DNA of 64,000 nucleotides from an uncultured Clostridia bacterium (GTDB lineage Bacteria > Bacillota > Clostridia > Christensenellales > CAG-314). Below, piece after piece: positions 1 to 8,852 of the stretch. The notes under the pieces were generated by a model. It ran no database searches. It was not told the origin of the DNA and saw only the letters and a program-made list of their open reading frames with translations. Each line of letters begins with the position of its first letter. Positions within the stretch are counted from its first letter, which is position 1. A program made the position numbers and the translations under genes. Location: contig CALVWF010000001.1 of assembly GCA_944364615.1 (NCBI GenBank), positions 129,840 through 193,839 of the forward strand, read 5' to 3'.

Positions 1-1266
1 GTCGACTATTTCAAATCCCACTTCGTTGCTGTCAAAATCTATATTGCCCGCTACGTTGCGCCTGTCTATGAGTTTCTGCGCAAGCCGAGCCATAATCTTT
101 ATGTCCTCTGCTATGTCGGAATACCCGGCATAACTTTCTTCGTCACCGTCAAGTATCGCCTGTACCTTGTTGTAAGTCATGCGGTGTTTGCTGTTGATTA
201 CCGACGGAGTCAGTCGGAAATCGACTATTTCGTCCTCTTTAAAAACCATCACGCAACTAAGCGTCAGCCTGTCTTCGCCTTCCTGCAAAGAACACACTCC
301 GTTACTGAGTGTCTTGGGAAGCATTGCGAAAACTCTGTCGGGAAAATACACGCTTGTTCCACGTTGGAACGCCTCTTTGTCAACGGGGTCTTCGGGACGC
401 ACGTAATGAGATACGTCCGCTATGTGTACACCCAATTCCACCTTGCCGTCTGCAAGCACTCTTACCGAAACTGCGTCGTCAAGGTCTTTGGCGTCCTCGC
501 CGTCGATGGTAAACACATTGCAATTGCGGAAATCTTCCCTGTCTTCATACATTTGTCCTGAAACGGGCTGTTTTACCTTGCGGCAATGTCTTTCCGTCTC
601 TTCCGAGTGTTGATCCGAAATACCGAAAGACAACGCCACCGAAACCATGTCGGAATTTACTCCGCCGACGCCGAGTACCTTTGTTACCTCTCCTTCGGGA
701 TTGAGTCTTCCGTCGTGAGGGTAGACGGTTATTTCCGCCACTACCTTGTCGCCGTTTCGTGCGTTCAGAGATTTACGAGGGGAAATAAACACGTCCTTAA
801 AAAACTTCTTGTCGTCCGCAATGACAAACCTTGCTCCGTTGGAAACGGTATACGTTCCGACAAGTTGTTTCATTCCGCGCGAAATTACCTTGACTACTTC
901 CGCTTCGTCCGCAGTGTCCGGAATGGGACGTGCCAGTACACGGTCGTGGTGAAGCGCGCCGTTGAGACGGTGAGGAGCTATGAACATGTCTTTACCCTCG
1001 CTGCCGTCGGGCACAAGAAACGCAAATCCCCTTGCATTGCCGTCAATGATACCTGTGACAAAATCCTCCTGTCGGCTGAGACGGTAACGTGCGTTGCGCT
1101 TGTCGAAGTACAGCAACCCTTCCTTTACCATGACATCCAACGCCTCACCCACTGCGTCCTTTTCAAAACGAGTGTGTGCGTCTGCAAGTTGAAATATTTG
1201 TTTGCGCGAAAGGAATGTTGCCTTGCTTTCTTTAAATAATTGTAAAAGTCTGCTGTTAAGATTCAT
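1..1266 (-). CDS. rnr: Ribonuclease R, N-terminal 422 codons (cut by window edge)
   Basis: 3'-5' exoribonuclease of the RNB (RNase II) family that degrades structured RNA. The reading frame runs from an ATG at 1266 off the left end of the window. Visible in order are an N-terminal winged-helix region (about residues 1-70), cold-shock/OB domains and the start of the RNB catalytic domain with the motif DGEDAKDLDDAV near positions 460-500, whose acidic residues bind the catalytic metal. It sits downstream of secG on the same strand, the usual Firmicutes order (secG-rnr-smpB). A terminator separates it from secG, so it probably has its own promoter. Oddly, no Shine-Dalgarno motif lies before the ATG; the upstream bases are AT-rich. 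The C-terminal S1 domain would lie outside the window. Confidence 0.95.
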   Translation of the reverse strand, partial: MNLNSRLLQLFKESKATFLSRKQIFQLADAHTRFEKDAVGEALDVMVKEGLLYFDKRNARYRLSRQEDFVTGIIDGNARGFAFLVPDGSEGKDMFIAPHRLNGALHHDRVLARPIPDTADEAEVVKVISRGMKQLVGTYTVSNGARFVIADDKKFFKDVFISPRKSLNARNGDKVVAEITVYPHDGRLNPEGEVTKVLGVGGVNSDMVSVALSFGISDQHSEETERHCRKVKQPVSGQMYEDREDFRNCNVFTIDGEDAKDLDDAVSVRVLADGKVELGVHIADVSHYVRPEDPVDKEAFQRGTSVYFPDRVFAMLPKTLSNGVCSLQEGEDRLTLSCVMVFKEDEIVDFRLTPSVINSKHRMTYNKVQAILDGDEESYAGYSDIAEDIKIMARLAQKLIDRRNVAGNIDFDSNEVGFEIVD

Positions 1267-1353
1267 AAAATATTTATTGTCCGAATTTATTTGATTAAAC
1301 CGCAATGTCGGATAATTGTGTTCAACCCTACGTCAGTCCGTAACGATATAAAA

Positions 1354-1383
1354 ATAAAGGCGATTAACATAACGTTAATCGCC
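1354..1383 (-). terminator. Rho-independent terminator after secG
   Basis: A perfect 10-bp stem (GGCGATTAAC / GTTAATCGCC, 1359-1383) with a 5-nt loop is followed on the minus strand by TTTATTTTTATA. It ends the pgk-tpiA-gpmI-secG transcript before rnr. Confidence 0.8.
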
Positions 1384-1397
1384 CGAACTTAAACACA

Positions 1398-1694
1398 TCA
1401 AATAATCGCGCTCAAAACAAGGAATGTAATTGCAACCGCAGCCATAACGCCGGCAGCGATGTAAGTCAATACTTTGAGCACATGTTCCTTTCTCTGAGAT
1501 GCGTTTTTGCCGTAATAGGAATCATTGTCCGATCTTGCGCCGGTCATTGCCTCCATTCCGTCGGAATTGCTCGATTGAATAAGCACAACCACTATTATAA
1601 ACACGGAACAAATCACCATCAAGGCAGCCAAAGCGATTCTTACTCCGAAAACGACATAAGCACTATCAACAAAAAACGATAAAACATTGAGCAT
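1398..1694 (-). CDS. secG: Preprotein translocase subunit SecG
   Basis: Small accessory subunit of the SecYEG channel in the cytoplasmic membrane; 98 residues, usual for the family (70-110). Two hydrophobic segments (about residues 14-40 and 72-97) flank a polar loop with the family motif VVLIQSS followed by a G/A-rich stretch. The ATG at 1694 was chosen over an upstream in-frame ATG at 1754 because GGAGG lies 8 nt before it and the family starts at this point. It follows gpmI by about 75 bp, where many Firmicutes place it, and is the last gene before a terminator. Confidence 0.9.
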   Translation of the reverse strand: MLNVLSFFVDSAYVVFGVRIALAALMVICSVFIIVVVLIQSSNSDGMEAMTGARSDNDSYYGKNASQRKEHVLKVLTYIAAGVMAAVAITFLVLSAII

Positions 1695-1770
1695 AATCTC
1701 AATCCTCCATAAACATTGCCATGGTAGTATATCACAAAACGACTGCATTTGCAACTGTTTTTCAACAAAA

Positions 1771-3312
1771 TTACTTGTTTTGTACCAATACTTTACCTGT
1801 CATTTCAGCAGGTATTTCCATACCCATCACGGAAAGCATCGTGGGAGCAATGTCGCACAGTGCGCCGTGTTTCAGAGTTACGCTGCTGCGCAACTGTTCG
1901 TCCACCAGTATAAACGGAACGGGATTGGTAGTATGAGCGGTAAAGGGTGAGCCGTCTTCCGCATACATCTTTTCGGCATTTCCGTGGTCTGCGGTAACAA
2001 AGGCACGTCCGCCCTGTTGTAAAATACATTCCACAACGCGTCTTACACAGTCGTCTACAGTGGCGACAGCCTTTTTAGCCGCTTCCACTACGCCTGTGTG
2101 ACCTACCATGTCACAGTTTGCGAAGTTCAGAATCATCACGTCGTACTTTTCCTTTTCTATTTCGGCAATTGCCCTGTCCGTCACCTGCAAAGCGGACATC
2201 TCCGGTTGAAGGTCGTACGTCGCAACCTTCGGAGAGTCTATCAGTACACGGTATTCGTTTTCGTTGGGCTTTTCCACTCCTCCGTTGAAAAAGAAAGTAA
2301 CATGTGCGTACTTCTCTGTTTCCGCTATACGCAGTTGCACTTTACCCTGAGACGCGAGATATTCGCCAAGAGTATTTACCAGACTTTCGGGACGGAATGC
2401 GATGTCTACGTCGGTAAACTTTTCGTCATACTGCGTCATACACACCCAATGTACCTTGCGATTCTTGCCTCTGAGGTCGAACCCGTTGAAATCCTTCTGC
2501 GTAAAAGCACGCGTCATTTCCCTTGCCCTGTCGGGACGGAAGTTAAAGAATATTACGCTGTCGCCGTTGTCGACGGTCGCTACGGGTTTGCCGTCCTTTA
2601 CCACCACCGTGGGCAGAACGAATTCATCGGTAATTCCGGCGCTGTAACTGTCTTCCAGAGCCTTGGCAGGATCTTCGGTGGTGTTTCCTTCCCCTAATAC
2701 CAGCATATTGTACGCCTTTTCCACACGGTCCCAGCGGTTGTCTCTGTCCATTGCGTAATATCTTCCGCACACGGTTGCTATCTTGCCTATACCGACGTTG
2801 TCCATCGTTTTCTGCAACTGACGCACAAATCCGGCGCCGCTTGTGGGCGAAACGTCTCTGCCGTCCATATAACAGTGAACGTAGACGTCCTTCAGCCCCT
2901 GCTGTTTGGCAAGTTTGATGAGAGCGGTAACGTGAGCAATGTGACTGTGCACTCCGCCGTTGCTGAGCAAACCCATCAGATGCAATTTGCCGCCGTTCTT
3001 CAATGCGCTCTGACAAGCATTTACAAATGCTGTGTTGGTAAAGAAATCGCCTTCGGCAATAGCCTTGGTTATGCGTGTGAGTTCCTGATATACCACGCGT
3101 CCCGCACCGATGTTGAGATGTCCCACTTCGCTGTTGCCCATCTGACCTTCAGGCAGACCTACCGCCATTCCGCTTGCTTCGAGAGTTGTGGATGGGTAGT
3201 TGTGACGCAGATATTTGATATATGGAGAGCCATCGCTTCCGATGGTATTTCCTTTTCCGTCGGGAGCAAGTCCGTAACCGTCCATAATGATCAAAGCAGT
3301 AATTTTTTTCAT
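1771..3312 (-). CDS. gpmI: 2,3-bisphosphoglycerate-independent phosphoglycerate mutase
   Basis: Interconverts 3- and 2-phosphoglycerate in glycolysis with a phosphoserine intermediate and two metal ions (Mn2+ in Firmicutes). The 513-residue length is normal. The N-terminal metal-binding motif MDGYG, the catalytic serine in GNSEVGHLNIG (about residue 62) and the late metal-site motif TADHGNAE (about residue 440) are all present, so it should be active. Translation starts at 3312 with GAGG six nt upstream. It follows tpiA by 7 bp and shares its operon. Confidence 0.97.
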   Translation of the reverse strand: MKKITALIIMDGYGLAPDGKGNTIGSDGSPYIKYLRHNYPSTTLEASGMAVGLPEGQMGNSEVGHLNIGAGRVVYQELTRITKAIAEGDFFTNTAFVNACQSALKNGGKLHLMGLLSNGGVHSHIAHVTALIKLAKQQGLKDVYVHCYMDGRDVSPTSGAGFVRQLQKTMDNVGIGKIATVCGRYYAMDRDNRWDRVEKAYNMLVLGEGNTTEDPAKALEDSYSAGITDEFVLPTVVVKDGKPVATVDNGDSVIFFNFRPDRAREMTRAFTQKDFNGFDLRGKNRKVHWVCMTQYDEKFTDVDIAFRPESLVNTLGEYLASQGKVQLRIAETEKYAHVTFFFNGGVEKPNENEYRVLIDSPKVATYDLQPEMSALQVTDRAIAEIEKEKYDVMILNFANCDMVGHTGVVEAAKKAVATVDDCVRRVVECILQQGGRAFVTADHGNAEKMYAEDGSPFTAHTTNPVPFILVDEQLRSSVTLKHGALCDIAPTMLSVMGMEIPAEMTGKVLVQNK

Positions 3313-3319
3313 AATATCC

Positions 3320-4075
3320 TCACTTTTTGTAAGCGTTTACCACTGCGGCAAACTTTTGTGCGACAAGGCTTGCACCGCCTATAAGACCGCCGTCGATGTC
3401 GGGCATACCGAGCAAAGATTCGGCATTGGAATCGTTCATGCTTCCGCCGTACTGAATGTACAGTTGGTCGGCTGTCTGCTTGTCGTACATTTCGGCAAAT
3501 ACCGAGCGGCAGAACGCGATAGCGTCCTGAGCCTGCTGATCCGTTGCCGTGACGCCTGTGCCGATTGCCCAGACAGGTTCGTAAGCCACGACGATGTCTG
3601 CAAGTTGCTGTTTCTGTATAGTTTCGAATCCCTTTCTTATCTGACGTTCAAGCACTTCTTCCATCTTGCCGCTGTTACGTTCTTCCAGCGTTTCGCCTAT
3701 ACAAACAATGGGTTTGAGTCCCGCTTCGAGGGCTGCGGTGGTACGTGCAAGTACGGTTGCGTCCGTTTCACCGAAATAGGTACGGCGTTCGCTGTGCCCG
3801 ATTATGACATATTCCACGCCCGCTTCTTTGAGCATCGATGGCGCGATTTCACCGGTGTAAGCACCGCTTTCCTTCCAGTGACAGTTTTGCGCGCCGACGT
3901 AAATGTTACTTCCCGCGGTCAATTCCACCGCTGTTGCGAGATCCGTGTAAGGAACACAGATTATTACGGTATTTTCAGTGTCTTTGACAAGAGGTTTGAG
4001 TTCTTCTATAAGTTGCTTGGCCTGAGATTGCAACTTGTTCATTTTCCAGTTGCCGGCAATTATTTTATTTTTCAT
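3320..4075 (-). CDS. tpiA: Triosephosphate isomerase
   Basis: TIM-barrel enzyme interconverting dihydroxyacetone phosphate and glyceraldehyde 3-phosphate; 251 residues. The substrate-binding Lys in NWKMN, the electrophilic His in GHSERR and the catalytic Glu in YEPVWAIGTG are all present. The start at 4075 has AAGGAG seven nt upstream and matches the family N-terminus (MKNKIIAGNWKMN); a longer in-frame ATG at 4174 would run into pgk and lacks a binding site. It lies between pgk and gpmI in the glycolytic operon. Confidence 0.97.
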   Translation of the reverse strand: MKNKIIAGNWKMNKLQSQAKQLIEELKPLVKDTENTVIICVPYTDLATAVELTAGSNIYVGAQNCHWKESGAYTGEIAPSMLKEAGVEYVIIGHSERRTYFGETDATVLARTTAALEAGLKPIVCIGETLEERNSGKMEEVLERQIRKGFETIQKQQLADIVVAYEPVWAIGTGVTATDQQAQDAIAFCRSVFAEMYDKQTADQLYIQYGGSMNDSNAESLLGMPDIDGGLIGGASLVAQKFAAVVNAYKK

Positions 4076-4148
4076 ATATCTCCTTTTTAAACGCCGATAC
4101 GGTATACCGCGGTACACCGTATCGTCAGAATTAATATCAGGTAAAGTG

Positions 4149-5468
4149 TTATTTCTTGTCGTTAAGGCATGCAATACCGGGAAGTGTCTTGCCTTCGAAC
4201 AGTTCCAGAGATGCGCCGCCGCCTGTGGATACGTGCGTCATCTTGTCTGCGTAACCCAACTGAGTAACCGCAGCCGCGCTGTCGCCGCCGCCGATTATGG
4301 TCGTACAATCCTTAGCCTCTGCCATAGCCTTGGCAACATCGTTTGTTCCCTTGGCAAGAATGGGATTTTCAAACACTCCCATGGGGCCGTTCCAGATGAC
4401 TGTTTTTGCCTTTTTGATTACGTCGCCGAACAACTTGGAAGTCTTGGGTCCGATGTCTGCGCCTTCGTAATCTGCAGGAATGGAATCGATGTCCACTACC
4501 TTGGTTTCTACGGGTGCGTCGATGGGATTGGGGAAATCCTTGATGATGACGCAGTCAACGGGCAGCAACAACTGCTTGCCTTCCGCCTTAGCCTTTGCCA
4601 TCATCTGCTTGCAGTAATCGATTTTTTCTTCGTCAAGCAGAGATTTGCCGATTTCGTAGCCCTGTGCTTTAAGGAACGTGTAAGCCATACCTCCGCCAAT
4701 GATCAGCGTATCGCACTTTTCCAGAAGATTGGTAATAACGTTGAGTTTGTCCGCTACCTTGGCACCGCCCAAAATGGCAACGAAAGGATGAACGGGATGT
4801 TCGAGAGCGTTAGCCATTACAGACAGTTCCTTTTCGATAAGGAATCCACACACAGCCGTCTTTACAAAACCGTATTCCACGATAGCGGCTGTGGAAGCGT
4901 GCGAACGGTGTGCCGTACCGAAAGCGTCGTTTACGTAAATGTCGGCAAAGGAAGCCAACTTCTTGCAGAATTCTTCGTCACGTCCCTCTTCGCCAGCGTC
5001 AAAACGCGTGTTTTCCAACAAAACGCAATGACCTTCTTTCAAAGCGGCAACCTTAGCGCAGGCGTCGGGTCCTACGATGTCGGAAGCAAATTCCACCTTG
5101 CCGTCCAGCAACTGATTGAGTCTGTCTGCAACGGGTTTAAGGCTGAACTTTACTCTGTCTTCCTTTAAAGCCTTGTCGATCATCTGCTGTTTGGCGGCAG
5201 CTTGTTCCTCGGCGGGAAGTTGTTCGAGAGCCTTCTTTTCTTTTTTGTTGAGTTTGAATCCGGGAGTGAAAATATTGTGAGGCTTTCCAAGGTGCGAACA
5301 CAAAATAACCTTGGCGCCCTTGTCCATAAGATACTTGATGGTAGGCAATGCTCCGTTTATACGGTTTTCGTCGGTAATGACGCCGTTTTTCATGGGTACG
5401 TTAAAGTCAACGCGTACCAGACATCTTTTTCCTGCAACATCTACGTCTTTAATGCTCATTTTGTTCAT
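4149..5468 (-). CDS. pgk: Phosphoglycerate kinase
   Basis: Makes ATP and 3-phosphoglycerate from 1,3-bisphosphoglycerate. The N-terminal substrate motif RVDFNVP, the LGKP loop, NDAFGTAHR and the C-terminal GGGDSAAA nucleotide region are all seen. At 439 residues it is longer than the usual 390-417: a charged insert of roughly 40 residues ([12 protein letters not shown] onward) follows the LGKP loop, as in some Clostridia and eukaryotes. The start at 5468 has AGAGG eight nt upstream. It is the first gene of the operon behind a consensus promoter; gapA, often the first gene in this operon, is not adjacent here. Confidence 0.96.
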   Translation of the reverse strand: MNKMSIKDVDVAGKRCLVRVDFNVPMKNGVITDENRINGALPTIKYLMDKGAKVILCSHLGKPHNIFTPGFKLNKKEKKALEQLPAEEQAAAKQQMIDKALKEDRVKFSLKPVADRLNQLLDGKVEFASDIVGPDACAKVAALKEGHCVLLENTRFDAGEEGRDEEFCKKLASFADIYVNDAFGTAHRSHASTAAIVEYGFVKTAVCGFLIEKELSVMANALEHPVHPFVAILGGAKVADKLNVITNLLEKCDTLIIGGGMAYTFLKAQGYEIGKSLLDEEKIDYCKQMMAKAKAEGKQLLLPVDCVIIKDFPNPIDAPVETKVVDIDSIPADYEGADIGPKTSKLFGDVIKKAKTVIWNGPMGVFENPILAKGTNDVAKAMAEAKDCTTIIGGGDSAAAVTQLGYADKMTHVSTGGGASLELFEGKTLPGIACLNDKK

Positions 5469-5518
5469 ATCGGTTACCTCTGTAATGAAAATTTTAGACG
5501 GCACAAAACTACGCCGTA

Positions 5519-5536
5519 TCGGGCATTAAAGCCCGA
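5519..5536. repeat. Palindrome in the pgk leader
   Basis: TCGGGC-ATTAAA-GCCCGA is a 6-bp inverted repeat with a 6-nt spacer, starting about 8 nt downstream of the predicted pgk transcription start. It could be an operator or a 5' stabilising hairpin; nothing else supports either reading. Confidence 0.4.
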
Positions 5537-5550
5537 CTTTGTCCTATATC

Positions 5551-5579
5551 ATTTTAGGATTTCGACCGATAAATGTCAA
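5551..5579 (-). promoter_or_regulatory. Sigma-A promoter of the pgk-tpiA-gpmI-secG operon
   Basis: On the minus strand TTGACA (5579-5574), a 17-bp spacer and TAAAAT (5556-5551) give a near-consensus promoter. The expected start near 5544 leaves a 5' leader of about 75 nt before pgk. Confidence 0.85.
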
Positions 5580-6014
5580 GCAAAATACTATGCACATTAC
5601 TTATAGACGATTAAGTAAAATATATACTGTCCACAAAATAAAATGTGTTTTTTACATATAAAAATGCAAAAAACACATTGTCACAGGGCAATCGGACACC
5701 CCCTGAAAAATCGTCGCTCCACCTTTACTCCATTGTTGAAATTTCTTCCACAAGGGGAAAACTCACATAGACTAAAAAAAATACAGCACCGCTATAATGA
5801 CAAACAGCGTCGACGTAACATGCCGGTTTAACCGCATCGAAATCAAACGATTTAAATTGCCCTGTCACCGCAAAGTCTACGGCAAAAGATACGGCGACGG
5901 AACATACGCGGTAAAGGCAAACCGCAGAATTTTAAAAAATAAGGCAAAAATACATAACGTACATACCGTCGAAGTTATTCAAAGGGCAGTAACGCTAATC
6001 GTATTGCGCTTGAT
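5580..6014. other. Non-coding gap between trmL and the pgk promoter
   Basis: About 435 bp. It holds a 12-bp inverted repeat (AATGTGTTTTTT at 5642-5653 with its complement at 5668-5679) that could act as a weak terminator for the trmL transcript. A possible plus-strand frame of 80 codons (5797-6039) has no binding site and no recognisable product, so I treat the gap as non-coding. Confidence 0.5.
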
Positions 6015-6506
6015 TCAGTCCTTACGTCCGGTCAGGTGACCGTGTATGTTGAGATCTTCGAAATTGTGCTGTCGCAACGCTTCGTACACCGCTAACGCCA
6101 CGGTATTTGAAAGGTTTAACGAACGGGTGTTTCCTATCATCGGAACACGCAACGCGCAGGAGTAGTTTTTTTCGATAAGCGGTTCGGGCAAACCCCTGGT
6201 TTCCTTAACGAAAACCAGAAAACAGTTGTCTTCGAACTGCTGATCGGAGTACACTCTGTCCGCCTTGGTGGTAAAATAATAGAACTTGCCGTCGGGATAC
6301 TTTTCCTGTAATTGCGAAAAGTTGTCGTAATAAGAGATGTCGGCGTCGTACCAGTAGTCAAGTCCCGCACGTTTGAGCATCTTGTCGCTTGTGTCGAATC
6401 CCAGAGGCCGCACAAGATGTAATTTACTGCCCGTAGCCACGCAGGTGCGTACGATATTGCCCGTGTTGGCGGGTATTTCCGGTTCCACCAAAACTATATT
6501 TATCAT
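6015..6506 (-). CDS. trmL: tRNA (cytidine(34)-2'-O)-methyltransferase TrmL (SPOUT family)
   Basis: SAM-dependent SPOUT methyltransferase that 2'-O-methylates the wobble base of tRNA-Leu. 163 residues, normal length. The N-terminal motif VEPEIPANTGNI and the C-terminal knot motif RSLNLSNTVALAVYEALRQ define the TrmL/CspR branch. The start codon overlaps the stop of the dihydrouridine synthase (ATGA), with AAGGAG upstream, so the two tRNA-modification genes are translationally coupled. Confidence 0.93.
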   Translation of the reverse strand: MINIVLVEPEIPANTGNIVRTCVATGSKLHLVRPLGFDTSDKMLKRAGLDYWYDADISYYDNFSQLQEKYPDGKFYYFTTKADRVYSDQQFEDNCFLVFVKETRGLPEPLIEKNYSCALRVPMIGNTRSLNLSNTVALAVYEALRQHNFEDLNIHGHLTGRKD

Positions 6507-7444
6507 AAGTACTCCTTAAAAAATCCGTCCAGCGCGTCAAATATTTCCTTGTCCGTTTTGGCCTGAGCGACAGCCACAACTGCGGACTTTGCGCCTCGGA
6601 TGCCTTTTAAATAAAAAGCGATGTGTTTTTTAATCTCGTTGACAGCCACTCTCGGCGGAGTGTACTGCAACGTCAACCGCCACTGTTTTACCACGGTGTC
6701 ATATATGTCACGCATCCGCCAACTGTAATCGTTGCCTTTAATGTCGGCAAAGACATAAGGTCTGCCCAATGCGCCACGGCCGACAGAAACGCCCTGCACG
6801 CCGTATTTCATTGCGGCAAGGTAACTTTGCCTGTCAGTCACGTCTCCGTTGGCAAAGACGGCCATATCGCCCGAAACCTTTAAAATTTCTTCCAGCAGAG
6901 TGTAATCGGCATGACCGCTGTACATCTGCCTGCGGGTACGCAGGTGTACGGTAATTCCGTCCGCACCGTTGTCACGGCACATACGGGCAAAGTCTGCCCC
7001 TTTGTCGGGTTTGTCTACTCCCACACGGAATTTAACGGTAAGAGGCTTGTCGGTAGCCTTACGCAACGAGGAAACTATTCTGCCTGCAAGAGGCAGATTT
7101 TCCAGCAAAGCACTGCCTTCGCCGTTGGAAACTATCTTTCTGACGGGACACCCCATATTGACGTCAATGCCGTCGAAACGGCTCAGTTGTTCCGTCTGAA
7201 CGCTGTCAGCCATTACCTGCGGTTCATGTCCGAATATCTGTACAAAACAGGGCGCGGAGCCGTCAAACACTTTGAGTAACCGCAAGGTGTTTGAATTGCC
7301 CATAACCAACGCTTTGGAACTGACCATTTCGGTGACGGTAAGATCACAACCGTGCTGCGAACACAACAGACGGAAAGCGGCGTCCGTATACCCTGCCATC
7401 GGGGCAAGAACGGTGCGCACCTGTTTTAATTGCGTTGCGTTCAT
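6503..7444 (-). CDS. dus: tRNA-dihydrouridine synthase
   Basis: FMN-dependent TIM-barrel enzyme that reduces uridine to dihydrouridine in tRNA; 313 residues. The N-terminal LAPMAGYTD motif, the active-site loop NMGCPVRKI with its conserved Cys, and the FMN-phosphate region (NGDVTD, SVGRGALGRPYVF) are present. The start at 7444 overlaps the mazG stop as ATGA and has AAGGAA upstream; a longer frame to 7474 would reach further into mazG. The DusB subclass is likely, but the exact Dus type cannot be assigned by eye. Confidence 0.93.
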   Translation of the reverse strand: MNATQLKQVRTVLAPMAGYTDAAFRLLCSQHGCDLTVTEMVSSKALVMGNSNTLRLLKVFDGSAPCFVQIFGHEPQVMADSVQTEQLSRFDGIDVNMGCPVRKIVSNGEGSALLENLPLAGRIVSSLRKATDKPLTVKFRVGVDKPDKGADFARMCRDNGADGITVHLRTRRQMYSGHADYTLLEEILKVSGDMAVFANGDVTDRQSYLAAMKYGVQGVSVGRGALGRPYVFADIKGNDYSWRMRDIYDTVVKQWRLTLQYTPPRVAVNEIKKHIAFYLKGIRGAKSAVVAVAQAKTDKEIFDALDGFFKEYL

Positions 7445-8832
7445 CTGTTCTGTTCCTTTTTTACCTGTTGCCACAATTCGTCAAACTGGGCGTCGGTAAG
7501 TTGTTTCAACGTCTTTCCCTTTTCGCCGAGTTTCTTTTCCACCCCGGCAACTCTGCCTATAAACTTTTCGGTGGCGGAAATAAGCGCCGTTTCGGCGTCC
7601 ACTCCGTACAGGCGTAACACGTTGACTGCGGCAAAAAGCAGATCCCCGCCCTCTTCTTCGCGGTGACCGTCATCGGCGTTTTTCAGTTCGTCCAGTTCGG
7701 AAAGCATTGCCTTTGTAGCGTCTTCGACATTTTTGAAGTCGTAGCCTTCCTTTCCTGCACGGTACTGCACCTTGTTACAGCGCATGAGGGCAGACATTCC
7801 GTAGGGAACGTCGGTAAGATTCTGCGTAAGCGACTTTATCTTGTGTTGCTTGCGCTTGACCTTCTCCCAACTTTCCAATGCCTGCTGTCCGTCTACCGCT
7901 TTGACGTCTCCGAACACGTGCGGATGTCTGTCGATGAGTTTGCGACACAATGCGGTATAAACGTCCTGAGCGGTAAATTCGCCCTCGTCACGCGCAATTT
8001 CCAGATGAAAAACAACCTGCATCAGCAGGTCTCCCAACTCCTCCACGATGTTGTCCGTGTCGTTGGTGTCTATCGCATGAGCCAGTTCGTAGGCTTCTTC
8101 TATTACGTTCTTTTTGATAGACATGTGCGTCTGTTCTCTGTCCCACGGACAGCCGTCGGGAGCACGCAGAATCTGCATTACACGCACTACGTCCTTGTAG
8201 TCGAATACTTTCTTTTTGCCAATTTCTCCGGGGCAAACAAACAGCGTCGTAAGATGAATGTAATGCTGTCTGTCCAGTTCTTCCACGGTACAGGTATGCA
8301 ATTTGCCGTCGTACAAAACCACCTGCGTGTCGAAATCGAAACATTCCAGCAGTTTAAGTTTAATGTCTGCCGCAATGTATTTGTCGTCCACGTATTTTAT
8401 CACCGTGGGAATTGCGTTTACGTCGTTGCAATCGACAAACTGCTGAGCCGTAAAGGTACGCACCCCGTCGGTACCGCACAGCGGTACGACGTATTGCAAA
8501 GCGGAAACTCCGTGCACGACGGAAAACGGAGTCTTCTGCGCTGCAAGATACTGGACGGTACTGTCGTCGGAACCTTCCCCCACAACGCAAAACACGACGT
8601 TCCCGTCCAACTCGGACAGCCTTTGGGCTATAAGGGTGTCCAGTTGAGTGAAGTCTTCCGCAACATCGTACAGGTCATCGCAGGAAACAAAAGAAAGTCC
8701 CTGCTTTTTCAACGCCTCCGCCATGTGAGTGCGCTGAGATTTTATTACGATGTGATCGGCTTTTTTAAGCGCGTCAAGACCGGCGATCGTGAGATCGTCC
8801 CTTTTCATTCCCATTGCCACAACAGTGAGCAT
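7441..8832 (-). CDS. mazG: YabN-like tetrapyrrole methylase / MazG NTP pyrophosphohydrolase fusion
   Basis: Two-domain protein of 463 residues, as in Bacillus YabN. Residues 1-215 resemble the SAM-binding tetrapyrrole methylase fold (MLTVVAMGMK start, VVGEGSDDS loop). Residues 225-460 are MazG: APDGCPWDREQTH, then the metal-binding EEAYELAHAI and EELGDLLMQVVFH motifs, with a second, more diverged MazG half. MazG hydrolyses nucleoside triphosphates to monophosphates and is thought to clean aberrant nucleotides; the methylase half has no settled substrate. AAGGAG lies 10 nt before the start. The gene follows the SpoVB-like flippase, the same order as yabM-yabN in Bacillus. Confidence 0.94.
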   Translation of the reverse strand: MLTVVAMGMKRDDLTIAGLDALKKADHIVIKSQRTHMAEALKKQGLSFVSCDDLYDVAEDFTQLDTLIAQRLSELDGNVVFCVVGEGSDDSTVQYLAAQKTPFSVVHGVSALQYVVPLCGTDGVRTFTAQQFVDCNDVNAIPTVIKYVDDKYIAADIKLKLLECFDFDTQVVLYDGKLHTCTVEELDRQHYIHLTTLFVCPGEIGKKKVFDYKDVVRVMQILRAPDGCPWDREQTHMSIKKNVIEEAYELAHAIDTNDTDNIVEELGDLLMQVVFHLEIARDEGEFTAQDVYTALCRKLIDRHPHVFGDVKAVDGQQALESWEKVKRKQHKIKSLTQNLTDVPYGMSALMRCNKVQYRAGKEGYDFKNVEDATKAMLSELDELKNADDGHREEEGGDLLFAAVNVLRLYGVDAETALISATEKFIGRVAGVEKKLGEKGKTLKQLTDAQFDELWQQVKKEQNR

Positions 8833-8852
8833 ATCAGTGTATCTCCTTAAAC

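Noticed and set aside
5797..6039. 80-codon plus-strand frame between pgk and trmL
   Set aside because: No binding site, no promoter, overlaps the end of trmL, and the product is not recognisable.
7663..8850. Long plus-strand frame of 395 codons opposite the mazG-like gene
   Set aside because: No ribosome binding site or recognisable product; it is the complement of a convincing gene. The same holds for 4035-5168, 3287-4090, 14818-17756 and 61261-63468.
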